Shown here: positions 45,754-52,920 of the stretch, piece by piece | Layout: each line of letters starts with the position of its first letter | How positions within the stretch are numbered: position 1 is the stretch's first letter | Origin: UBA668 sp041394605 | GTDB lineage: Bacteria > Actinomycetota > Acidimicrobiia > Acidimicrobiales > Ilumatobacteraceae | Length of the DNA: 64,000 nt | Direction: 5' to 3' | Assembly (NCBI GenBank): GCA_041394605.1 | Contig: JAWKHX010000006.1 | Span: 310,001 to 374,000 of the forward strand | Position numbers and translations under genes: made by a program | The notes under the pieces: model-generated | Told to the model about the DNA's origin: nothing | What the model saw: the letters and a program-made list of their open reading frames with translations, nothing else | The model's database searches: none

Positions 45754-46671
45754 CTACCCCCGCAGGCGGGCGCGTGCGGCGGCGAGCGCGGCGATCCCCG
45801 CCGGGCCCACACCGCAGCACCCGCCGATCAGCCGGGCACCGGCCGCCAGCCACTCGGGCACGTGCCCGGGCAGCTCCGCGCCACCGGTGGGGCCGACCCA
45901 GCACTCGTGCTCGGCGTCCCACGCGGCACCGTGGTTCGGGTAGGCCACCAGCGGCAGTGCGCCCGCGGGCGTGCCGGCAAGGGACCGCAGCAGTGATGCC
46001 ACGAAGCCAGGCGCCGTGCAGTTGACGCCAACCGCCTGCACCGCCGACGCGACTGCGGCCGCCGCTTCGACGAGCGTCTCGCCGTGGCAGGTGTGGGTGT
46101 CGTCCACGCAGGAGAACGTCACCCACGTGGGCGCGTCGGTGAGGCGGCGGAGCTCCTCCAGCACGATCTCCGCCTCCGCCTGCGAGGGGATGGTCTCCAC
46201 GGCGAACAGGTCGGGTGCGGTGGGCACCAGCACCTCCAGGCGGGCACGGTGGAAGGCCCGCACCTCGGCCCATGACGCCTCATAGCGGCCGTGGTACTCG
46301 CTGCCGTCGCCCAGACAGGCGCCGAACGGCCCCACGGAGCAGGCCACGGCCGCCGCGCCCGACGCCCGGGCCACGGCGGTCGTGGACGCCAGCACCCGGC
46401 GGGCATCGGCGGGCGACAGCCCGGCGCCGACGAACCCGGCCTCACTGGCCTGGTAACTGGCTGTGATCACCACGTCCGCCCCGGCCTCCACGTAGCGGCG
46501 GTGGGCCTCGGTGATGACCTCCGGCCGGTCCAGCAGCGCCGCTGCGGTCCACAGCAGGCCGGACGGCTGCTCGCCCATCTCCTGCAACGCCGTCGAGAGC
46601 CCGCCGTCGATCAGCGTGAACGGTTCGACGAGCGGCAGGCCACCGCCCGGCGCGGGCGCACGAGTGCTCAT
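45754..46671 (-). CDS. mmuM: Homocysteine S-methyltransferase, MmuM-like
   Basis: 305 residues: FTLIDGGLSTALQEMGEQPS, DVVITASYQASEAGFVGAGL, ACSVGPFGACLGDGSEYHGR, FAVETIPSQAEAEIVLEELR. Zinc-binding cysteines lie in AVGVNCTAPGFVASLLR and LIGGCCGVGPAGIAAL. This matches MmuM (YagD), which uses S-methylmethionine or SAM to methylate homocysteine. ATG 46671 overlaps the hisF stop (ATGA), so it ends the histidine unit together with the reductase gene. A link between histidine and methyl-group supply is possible but unproven. Confidence 0.9.
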   Translation of the reverse strand: MSTRAPAPGGGLPLVEPFTLIDGGLSTALQEMGEQPSGLLWTAAALLDRPEVITEAHRRYVEAGADVVITASYQASEAGFVGAGLSPADARRVLASTTAVARASGAAAVACSVGPFGACLGDGSEYHGRYEASWAEVRAFHRARLEVLVPTAPDLFAVETIPSQAEAEIVLEELRRLTDAPTWVTFSCVDDTHTCHGETLVEAAAAVASAVQAVGVNCTAPGFVASLLRSLAGTPAGALPLVAYPNHGAAWDAEHECWVGPTGGAELPGHVPEWLAAGARLIGGCCGVGPAGIAALAAARARLRG

Positions 46672-47438
46672 CGCCGCACCTCGATGCCCGCCGCCGCCAT
46701 CACCGCCTTGGCCTCGGCGATCGTGTGCTCCCCGAAGTGGAAGATGCTGGCCGCCAGCACTCCGGTGGCATGCCCGTCGCGCACCCCGTCGGCCAGGTGC
46801 TCCAGCGTGCCCACCCCGCCGCTGGCGATCACCGGCACACCCACGGCGTCGGCGATCGTGCGGGTCAGCGGCAGGTCGAAGCCCTCCCGCGTGCCGTCGC
46901 GGTCCATCGACGTCAGCAGGATCTCCCCCGCGCCGCGGCCGACGGCTTCCACCGCCCAGGCGACCGCGTCGATCCCCGTGGGCGTGCGCCCGCCGTGCAG
47001 GTACACCTCGAACCCGCTGGCCACCGACGGGTCGTGGGTGCGCTTGGCGTCGATCGCGCACACGCAGCACTGGGCGCCGAACTCCTCGGCGATCTCGGCG
47101 ATCAGGTCCGGCCGCTGGACCGCGGCGGTGTTGACGCTGACCTTGTCCGCCCCCGCCCGCAGCATCGTGCGGGCATCGGTGACGGTGCGGATGCCACCGC
47201 CGACGGTGAACGGGATGAACACCTGGTCGGCGGTGCGCTCCACCATGTCCACGATCGTCGCCCGGCCGTCGCTGGACGCTGTGATGTCCAGGAAGACCAG
47301 CTCGTCGGCACCCTCGGCGTCGTAGCGGGCGGCCAGCTCCACCGGGTCGCCGGCGTCACGCAGGCCGACGAAGTTGACGCCCTTCACCACCCGGCCGTTC
47401 GTGACGTCCAGGCACGGGATCACCCGAGCGACTCTCAT
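46668..47438 (-). CDS. hisF: Imidazole glycerol phosphate synthase subunit HisF
   Basis: 256 residues: VIPCLDVTNGRVVKGVNFVG with the first catalytic Asp, LVFLDITASSDGRATIVDMV, IPFTVGGGIRTVTDARTMLR, LLTSMDRDGTREGFDLPLTR with the second catalytic Asp, and VIASGGVGTLEHLADGV. This is a complete HisF barrel that uses ammonia from HisH to make IGP and AICAR. Its 5' end overlaps the hisA stop by 4 bases. Confidence 0.97.
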   Translation of the reverse strand: MRVARVIPCLDVTNGRVVKGVNFVGLRDAGDPVELAARYDAEGADELVFLDITASSDGRATIVDMVERTADQVFIPFTVGGGIRTVTDARTMLRAGADKVSVNTAAVQRPDLIAEIAEEFGAQCCVCAIDAKRTHDPSVASGFEVYLHGGRTPTGIDAVAWAVEAVGRGAGEILLTSMDRDGTREGFDLPLTRTIADAVGVPVIASGGVGTLEHLADGVRDGHATGVLAASIFHFGEHTIAEAKAVMAAAGIEVRR

Positions 47439-48151
47439 CGGGCCAGCACCTCCAACGCCTCGGCCACCGTGAAGCGCCCCTCGTACAGGGCCTTGCCGGT
47501 GATCACCCCGTCCACGCCGGGCACGGCCTTGAGGGCGACGATGTCGGCCAGGGAGGACACACCCCCGCTGGCGATCACCGGGATGGCCGTGGCCCGCCCG
47601 GCCTCGGCCAGGCCGTCGATGTCGGGCCCGGCGAGCATGCCGTCGCGGGCGATGTCGGTGATGACGAACGCGGCGGCCGTGGGGAACCAGCCGAGCGCAT
47701 CGGCCAGCTGCACTCCGCTGCCCTCGGTCCAGCCGTGGACGGCCACCTCACCGGCGCGGTGGTCCAGCCCGACGGCCACCGGCACGACCTTCGAGGCCGC
47801 TTCCACCAGCGACGGGTCGGCCACGGCGGCGGAGCCCATCACCACACGGGCCACGCCCGCGTCGGCCAGCGACTGGGCGTCGCCGATGGTGCGTACGCCG
47901 CCGCCGGTCTGCACGCGGGCCCGGCCGGCGACGGCCGCGGCGATGGCGGCCACCACCGGGCGGTTCACCGGCGACCCGCTGCGGGCGGCGTCCAGGTCCA
48001 CCACATGGATCCACGTGGCACCCGCGTCGGCGAAGCCGCAGGCGACGGCAACCGGGTCGTCGCCGTAGGTGGTCTGGGCGTCGTAGTCGCCCTGCAGCAG
48101 GCGGACCACCTTGCCGTCGCGAAGGTCGATGGCCGGGTACAGCTCGATCAT
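47435..48151 (-). CDS. hisA: Phosphoribosylformimino-AICAR phosphate isomerase HisA
   Basis: 238 residues: MIELYPAIDLRDGKVVRLLQ with the catalytic Asp, THVVDLDAARSG-like WIHVVDLDAARSGSPVN, VQTGGGVRTIGDAQSLADAG, AFVITDIARDGMLAGPDIDG with the second Asp, and IPVIASGGVSSLADIVALK. It is HisA, possibly the bifunctional PriA of actinobacteria, which also serves tryptophan synthesis; trpE is nearby, but trpF is not seen in the window. ATG 48151 overlaps a TGA in the frame expected for the end of hisH. Confidence 0.96.
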   Translation of the reverse strand: MIELYPAIDLRDGKVVRLLQGDYDAQTTYGDDPVAVACGFADAGATWIHVVDLDAARSGSPVNRPVVAAIAAAVAGRARVQTGGGVRTIGDAQSLADAGVARVVMGSAAVADPSLVEAASKVVPVAVGLDHRAGEVAVHGWTEGSGVQLADALGWFPTAAAFVITDIARDGMLAGPDIDGLAEAGRATAIPVIASGGVSSLADIVALKAVPGVDGVITGKALYEGRFTVAEALEVLAR

Positions 48152-48788
48152 CCGGCGAGCCCTCCGCATCCAGCCCCTTCACGAAGTTGGCCAGCAGCGC
48201 CAGGCCGTCACGGCCGGACTTCTCCGGGTGGAACTGGGTGGCGAACACCGTGCCGCTGCGGAACGCGGCGTTGACCGTGCCGCCGTAGTCGCAGGTGGCT
48301 GCGACGGCAGCGGGGTCCTCCGGCACACCGTGCAGCGAGTGGACGAAGTACATCCACGGGTGCTCCGGCAGGCCGGTGAACAGCGGGTCGCCGGCGTACG
48401 TGAGGTCCAACTGGTTCCACTGCATCTGCGGGCGGGGCAGCTGGTCGGTGATCCACCGGACGGTGCCGGGGATGATGCCCAGCCCGGGCTCGGCGTGGCC
48501 GTCCTCCTCGCTGGAGGAGAACAGCATCTGCATGCCCACGCAGATGCCGAGGAACGGCCGGCCCGAGGCCGCGGCGTCTCGAGCCACGGGCTCCAGCCCC
48601 GCCGCCCGCAGCGCCCGCATGCAGGCGCCGAACGCACCCACACCGGGCAGCACCACGGCGTCGGCCCGGCGGGCGAGTTCGGCGTCGGTGGTGAGGCGGG
48701 CGTCCGCCCCGCAGTGGGCCAGCGCCCGCTCCGCCGACCGCAGGTTGCCGATCCCGTAGTCGAGGACCGCCACGAGCGGACGGCTCAC
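48152..48788 (-). CDS. hisH: Imidazole glycerol phosphate synthase subunit HisH, probable frameshift at the 3' end
   Basis: GTG 48788 overlaps the hisB stop. The class I glutaminase shows LVAVLDYGIGNLRSAERALA, VLPGVGAFGACMRALR, the nucleophile in FLGICVGMQMLFSSSEEDG, and His-Glu in GTVFATQFHPEKSGRDG. As written, the frame misses a stop after LALLANFVKGLD and runs 400 bases over hisA. Adding one G to the run at about 48175 gives an end at TGA 48152-48154 that overlaps the hisA ATG, like the other joints here. A homopolymer error is therefore likely. HisH supplies ammonia to HisF. Confidence 0.93.
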
Positions 48789-49375
48789 AGCACGCCCTTC
48801 GTGCTGGGCACCTGCGAACCCTCCACCCGCACGGCGTCGCGCAGGCAGCGGGCCAAGCCCTTGAAGGCCGCCTCGATGATGTGGTGCACGTTGGTGCCGT
48901 GGCGCAGTTCGACATGCAGCGTGATGCCGGCAGCGGTGGCGAAGCTGTGGAAGGCGTGCTCGGCGAGCTGGGGGTCGAACGGCGGGTTGCCGAGCGGCAG
49001 GACCTCCGGCATCGGGACGTTCCACACCACGTAGGGGCGGCCGGACAGGTCCAGCGCGACCTCCACCAGCGCCTCGTCCAGCGGGTACAGGCCGCTGGCG
49101 AAGCGGCGCACGCCGGCCTTGTCGCCCAGCGCCTCGCGGAACGCCTCGCCGAGCGCGATCGCCACGTCCTCCACCGTGTGGTGGCTGTCGATGTGCAGGT
49201 CGCCCTGGCACGCGATGCGCAGGTCGAACCCGCCGTGCTTGCCCACCTGCTCCAGCATGTGGTCGTAGAACGGCAGGCCGGTGCTGACCTCGGCGGTGCC
49301 GCTGCCGTCCAGCTCGATCGACAGGTCGATCGCGGTCTCCTTCGTGGTCCGGTTGCGAGTTGCTGCCCGGCTCAT
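48785..49375 (-). CDS. hisB: Imidazoleglycerol-phosphate dehydratase HisB
   Basis: 196 residues: RNRTTKETAIDLSIELDGSG, TGLPFYDHMLEQVGKHGGFD, DSHHTVEDVAIALGEAFREA with the metal-binding His cluster, FDPQLAEHAFHSFATAAGI, and LRHGTNVHHIIEAAFKGLAR with the second cluster. A complete stand-alone dehydratase without phosphatase domain. ATG 49375 overlaps the hisC stop and its stop overlaps the hisH GTG. Confidence 0.97.
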   Translation of the reverse strand: MSRAATRNRTTKETAIDLSIELDGSGTAEVSTGLPFYDHMLEQVGKHGGFDLRIACQGDLHIDSHHTVEDVAIALGEAFREALGDKAGVRRFASGLYPLDEALVEVALDLSGRPYVVWNVPMPEVLPLGNPPFDPQLAEHAFHSFATAAGITLHVELRHGTNVHHIIEAAFKGLARCLRDAVRVEGSQVPSTKGVL

Positions 49376-50445
49376 GCCGTCACCTCCGCCATCACGTCGG
49401 CCAGTGCGGCCAGGAACTCGTCGTTCTCCTCTGGCGTGCCGATGGTGATGCGCAGGCAGTCGTCCAGCCGGGGCCAGCTGCTGCAGTCGCGCACGAGCAC
49501 GCTGTGGTCCAGTAGGCCCTGCCACACGGCCTTGCCGGCCTTGCCGCGCGGGCGGAACAGCACGAAGTTGGCGCCGCTGGGGAACACGTCGACCGGCAGG
49601 CGGGCCATCCCGGCCGACACCCGCTCGCGCTCGGCGATGATGTGCTGCACGCGGTCCTCCATCTCCCCGGCGAACCGCAGCGCCAGGCGACCGGCGATCT
49701 GCTTCGCCGCGTCGAGGTGGTACGGCAGGGTCACCTTCTCCAACTCGGCCACCAGCCACTCCGGGCCGACCAGGTAGCCGAGGCGGGCGGCGGCCATGCT
49801 CCATGTCTTGGAGAAGGTGCGGATGACCACCATCGGGGTCTCCTCCTCCACCAGCCCGAGCGCCGACCACTTGGCGAACTGCCCGTAGGCCTCGTCCACC
49901 ACCAGCAGGCCGGGCACCTTGGAAAGGGCGAGGCGGACGTTGGCCTCCGGCTCCTCCAGCCCGGTGGGGTTGTTCGGCGAGCAGAGGAACGTGACGGCCG
50001 GCTGGGCGGCGGCGATGACGCGCTCCAGCTCCGCCGGGTCGAGCGTGAAGTCCGCCGCCCGCTCGCCCTCGACCACGGTGGCGCCGGTGAGCCGGGCGAT
50101 GTGGCCGTGCAGTTGGTACGTGGGCTCGAATGTGGCCACGGTGCGGCCGGGGCCGGCAAACGTGAGCAGCAGTGTCTGCAGCACCTCGTTGCTGCCGTTG
50201 GCGGCGAACACGCTCTGCGGGGCCACGCCGTGCAGGTCGGCGATGCCCTCGCGCAGGGCGTGGGCACCGCGATCCGGGTAGCGATGCCAGTCCACCTTGC
50301 TGAGCTCGGCAGCCAAGGCGTCGCGCCAGGCGGCGGGCGGCGGGAAGGGCGACTCGTTGGTATTGAGGCGCACACGCACCTCGACCTGCGGCGAGTGGTA
50401 GCCCTCCAACGCACGGAGGTCGTCGCGCACGGGTACTCGGGTCAC
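49372..50445 (-). CDS. hisC: Histidinol-phosphate aminotransferase HisC
   Basis: 357 residues of a class I/II PLP aminotransferase: RVRLNTNESPFPPPAAWRDA, FAANGSNEVLQTLLLTFAGP, FLCSPNNPTGLEEPEAN, VVDEAYGQFAKWSA and the PLP lysine in IRTFSKTWSMAAARLGYLVG. The end LRITIGTPEENDEFLAALAD matches HisC. GTG 50445 starts the coupled hisC-hisB-hisH-hisA-hisF-mmuM run. hisD and hisG are not in the window. Confidence 0.96.
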   Translation of the reverse strand: MTRVPVRDDLRALEGYHSPQVEVRVRLNTNESPFPPPAAWRDALAAELSKVDWHRYPDRGAHALREGIADLHGVAPQSVFAANGSNEVLQTLLLTFAGPGRTVATFEPTYQLHGHIARLTGATVVEGERAADFTLDPAELERVIAAAQPAVTFLCSPNNPTGLEEPEANVRLALSKVPGLLVVDEAYGQFAKWSALGLVEEETPMVVIRTFSKTWSMAAARLGYLVGPEWLVAELEKVTLPYHLDAAKQIAGRLALRFAGEMEDRVQHIIAERERVSAGMARLPVDVFPSGANFVLFRPRGKAGKAVWQGLLDHSVLVRDCSSWPRLDDCLRITIGTPEENDEFLAALADVMAEVTA

Positions 50446-50504
50446 GGCGACACGTTACCGACCGCCCCCGTGGAGGGCCGTATGGATTGGGGCAGACTGG
50501 AGGA

Positions 50505-50699
50505 ATGCCCGGCAACCCCGCTGCCTCCCTGCTCGTCATGGCCGACCACCTGGAGCGGTACTACCACGAGGTCGGTGATCTGCTGCCCGGCTTCCAGGGC
50601 GATGACCAGGCCGACGTGGTGAGCGCGCTCGTGGAGACGGAGCGGGCGCTGCGCACAGCCGCGCGGCTGGCCAGACGAGCGGCCAAATTGACCGCCTGA
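50505..50699 (+). CDS. Small helical protein of unknown function (64 aa)
   Basis: ATG 50505 with GGAGGA just upstream, although very close. The product is almost all helix: ASLLVMADHLERYYHEVGDL, QADVVSALVETERALRTAAR, LARRAAKLTA. No family is recognised. It is divergent from hisC and followed after 7 bases by a strong hairpin, so it is likely a real single-gene unit. ATG 50538 is an alternative start. Confidence 0.6.
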   Translation: MPGNPAASLLVMADHLERYYHEVGDLLPGFQGDDQADVVSALVETERALRTAARLARRAAKLTA

Positions 50700-50706
50700 A
50701 AACGCG

Positions 50707-50732
50707 GCGACGGCCCCTTGCGGGGCCGTCGC
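50707..50732 (+). terminator. Strong GC hairpin after the 50505 gene
   Basis: GCGACGGCCCC-TTGC-GGGGCCGTCGC, 11 perfect pairs with a 4-base loop, 7 bases after the stop. No T-run follows, as is common in this group. Probable terminator. Confidence 0.75.
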
Positions 50733-50771
50733 TCATGCGATGCCAGGCGGCGGATCCCGGCATCGCCCGCA

Positions 50772-50794
50772 AACCAGGTGGCGGGAACCTGGTT
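50772..50794 (-). terminator. Inverted repeat downstream of nth
   Basis: AACCAGGT (50772-50779) and ACCTGGTT (50787-50794) with a 7-base loop, 26 bases beyond the nth stop. It may end nth transcription. The bases up to 50819 show nothing else. Confidence 0.45.
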
Positions 50795-50819
50795 GGTAAT
50801 TGCACCTTACACCCCTCCG

Positions 50820-51485
50820 TCAACCCTTCGCTCGGCGCTTTCTCGGCACCAGCGACGACGGGCAGAGCGGTTCGAGCACACACTCGGAGCACCTCGGCTT
50901 GCGGGCGTCGCACACCCTCCGGCCATGCAGGATGGTCCGCAGGCTGAAGTCGCCCCAGTCCTTCCTCGGCAGCAATGCCCCCAGCTCGGCCTCCACCTTC
51001 ACCGGGTCGTCGGCCTCCGTCAGCCCCAGCCGCTTGCTCAGGCGCAGCACGTGCGTGTCCACCGGCAGGCCGGGCAGGTCGAAGGCCACGCTGCGCACCA
51101 CGTTGCCGGTCTTGCGGCCCACGCCGGCCAGCGTCACCAGGTCCTCCAGCTTCGTCGGCACCTCGCCGTCGTACCGGTCCACCAGCGCCTGGGCCATGCC
51201 CACCAGGTTCTTCGCCTTGCTCTGGTAGAAGCCGGTGGAGCGGATGATCTCCTCGAGCTCGGGGAGGTCGGCACCGGCCAGCGACAGCGGGTCCGGGTAG
51301 CGGGCGAACAGCGCCGGGGTCACCATGTTGACCCGGGCGTCGGTGCACTGGGCGGACAGGATGGTGGCCGCCAGCAGCTCGAAGGGGTTGCGATGGTCCA
51401 GCTCGCAGACGGCCTCCGGATACTCCTCGGCCAGGAGTGCGGCGATGGCCCTGGCCCTCCCCTTCGGCGTCCGCGGCGTTCCCAT
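50820..51485 (-). CDS. nth: Endonuclease III
   Basis: ATG 51485 gives 221 residues. It has LLAATILSAQCTDARVNMVT, the helix-hairpin-helix with catalytic Lys in YQSKAKNLVGM and LAGVGRKTGNVVRSVAF, the catalytic Asp in PVDTHVLRLSKRLGL, and the 4Fe-4S loop C-x6-C-x2-C-x5-C in CDARKPRCSECVLEPLC. It removes oxidised pyrimidines from DNA and nicks the site. Upstream in-frame codons overlap the divergent gene and lack similarity. Its start shares the palindrome CCATGG with the opposite gene's ATG. Confidence 0.95.
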   Translation of the reverse strand: MGTPRTPKGRARAIAALLAEEYPEAVCELDHRNPFELLAATILSAQCTDARVNMVTPALFARYPDPLSLAGADLPELEEIIRSTGFYQSKAKNLVGMAQALVDRYDGEVPTKLEDLVTLAGVGRKTGNVVRSVAFDLPGLPVDTHVLRLSKRLGLTEADDPVKVEAELGALLPRKDWGDFSLRTILHGRRVCDARKPRCSECVLEPLCPSSLVPRKRRAKG

Positions 51486-51825
51486 GGCGGCGAAGGCTAC
51501 GGCAACGAGGCAGGCTGCGCGGTGGGTCGCCCAGGCGGTGCGGGCCGGCATGAACGTGATCGTTGACGACGTCGTGATCGACCGGGAGACCTACGCCAGC
51601 TGGTTGCGGGCCCTGGACGGGCTGCCGGCGGTCTGGGTTGCGGTGCGGTGCCCCCTGGACGTCGTCGAGGCGCGGGAAGCTGCCCGCGGCGACCGCGCCA
51701 TGGGTCTGGCCCGCGCCCAGCACGACGTGGTGCATCAGGGCATCCCCTACGCCCTCGAGATCGACACCGGACGTCGCACCCCGGACGAGGCGCACGACGC
51801 CCTCCGCCGCTTCCTGGGTGTGTGA
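51484..51825 (+). pseudogene. Chloramphenicol phosphotransferase-like protein lacking its N-terminal P-loop
   Basis: The frame reads RAGMNVIVDDVVIDRETYAS, LPAVWVAVRCPLDVVEAREA, ARGDRAMGLARAQHDVVHQG and ALEIDTGRRTPDEAHDALRR. These are the middle and end of the CPT family: V-I-V-D-D and W-V-x-V-R-C followed by a R-x-x-G-x-A-x-x-Q region. The ATP-binding G-x-x-x-S-G-K-S/T segment, normally the first 20-50 residues, is absent because the gene begins at the nth start codon. Without it the kinase should be inactive. It is either a remnant cut by a deletion or recruited for another use. Confidence 0.75.
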
Positions 51826-51902
51826 CCGCCCCCGCCGGCAGCCGCAAGCTGCTGGCCGCCCCACACGCCCCCACGGCCCCCTCCACACTCAATCAACTTC
51901 AC

Positions 51903-51950
51903 CTCTGTTCGATTTCGATTCCTCTCCGCCCGAATCGAAATCGAACAGAG
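51903..51950. repeat. Long hairpin repeat (REP-like), 19-base arms
   Basis: CTCTGTTCGATTTCGATTC (51903-51921) and its exact reverse complement (51932-51950) flank a 10-base loop. CTTCACC and GGTGAA outside the stem (51897 and 51966) extend it. One arm recurs at 44554-44586. It sits between the CPT remnant and mshD in a 200-base gap that is otherwise featureless. Confidence 0.85.
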
Positions 51951-52026
51951 TTGAACAACGGGGAAGGTGAACCCGGGTGGGGCGGCCGGGACGCCACCCG
52001 CGACACCCTCGCTAGCCTGGCCGGCA

Positions 52027-52920
52027 ATGGCCGACGCCCCGCAGGAACCCACCGTGCGCCTCGTTCGCCACCCCGACGAACAGCAGCGGGTGGCCCTGCT
52101 GGACCTGGTGCGCCACGCCGCCGACGCCGGCGACGAGCTCGACGACCTGCTCACGGCCGACCTCGCCCACGGTCCGGCCGACAACTACCTCGCCGCCGTG
52201 GTGGACGACACCGAGGGCAACCCCTGCGCCTATGCCCAAGCCTCGGAGGGCAACGACGGCATGGTGGTCGGCGTCGTGTCCACGGCCACACCGCCCGAGC
52301 GTCTCCGTCTCCACCGCACGGCGCTGGCCGCCCTGCTGAGCGCACTGCCGGCCGGGCTGGACGTCACGTGGTGGCCGTCGATCGCCGACGAGCCGCTCGC
52401 CGCCCGCCTCGGGCTGCACCCCGACCGCCGCCTGCTGCGGATGGAGGCGCCACTCCCCCTGGCCACCAACACCGACGTCGCCACCCGCCCGTTCCGCGTG
52501 GGCGAGGACGAGGATGCCTGGCTGGAGGTCAACAACGCCGCCTTCCACTGGCACGGTGAGCAGGGCGGGTGGGACCTCGACACCCTCCGCCGCCGCGAGC
52601 AGGAACCATGGTTCGACCCCGCCGGCTTCCTCCTCCACGAGCGCGACGGCCGCCTGGCCGCGTTCTGCTGGACGAAGCGTCACGACGACGGCGTCGGTGA
52701 GGTCTACGTGATCGCCGTTCACCCTGACTTCCACGGCCGCGGCCTCGGCCGGGCCCTCACCCTCGCTGGCTTCGACCACCAGTACCGCCACGGCGCCACC
52801 TGCGGCATGCTGTTCGTCGACGACAGCAACACCAACGCCGTCCGCCTCTACGAGTCCCTCGGGCTGCAAGCCGTGGCCGCCCGCCAGTCCTACCACCGTC
52901 ACCCAGGAGCACCCCGATGA
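52027..52920 (+). CDS. mshD: Mycothiol synthase MshD (double GNAT)
   Basis: 297 residues with two GNAT halves. The second is decisive: EVNNAAFHWHGEQGGWDLDT, FLLHERDGRLAAFCWTKRHD, GVGEVYVIAVHPDFHGRGLG with the acetyl-CoA loop, and LFVDDSNTNAVRLYESLGLQ. MshD acetylates Cys-GlcN-inositol, the last step of mycothiol, the low-molecular-weight thiol of actinobacteria. ATG 52027 is chosen; upstream codons fall in the repeat. Its stop overlaps the M3 peptidase ATG (ATGA). Confidence 0.92.
   Translation: MADAPQEPTVRLVRHPDEQQRVALLDLVRHAADAGDELDDLLTADLAHGPADNYLAAVVDDTEGNPCAYAQASEGNDGMVVGVVSTATPPERLRLHRTALAALLSALPAGLDVTWWPSIADEPLAARLGLHPDRRLLRMEAPLPLATNTDVATRPFRVGEDEDAWLEVNNAAFHWHGEQGGWDLDTLRRREQEPWFDPAGFLLHERDGRLAAFCWTKRHDDGVGEVYVIAVHPDFHGRGLGRALTLAGFDHQYRHGATCGMLFVDDSNTNAVRLYESLGLQAVAARQSYHRHPGAPR

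Noticed and set aside
47435..48788. HisH-HisA fusion protein
   Set aside because: The continued hisH frame over hisA gives a nonsense translation, while hisA has its own intact frame.
51484..51825. Functional chloramphenicol resistance kinase
   Set aside because: The ATP-binding P-loop is absent, so activity is not expected.
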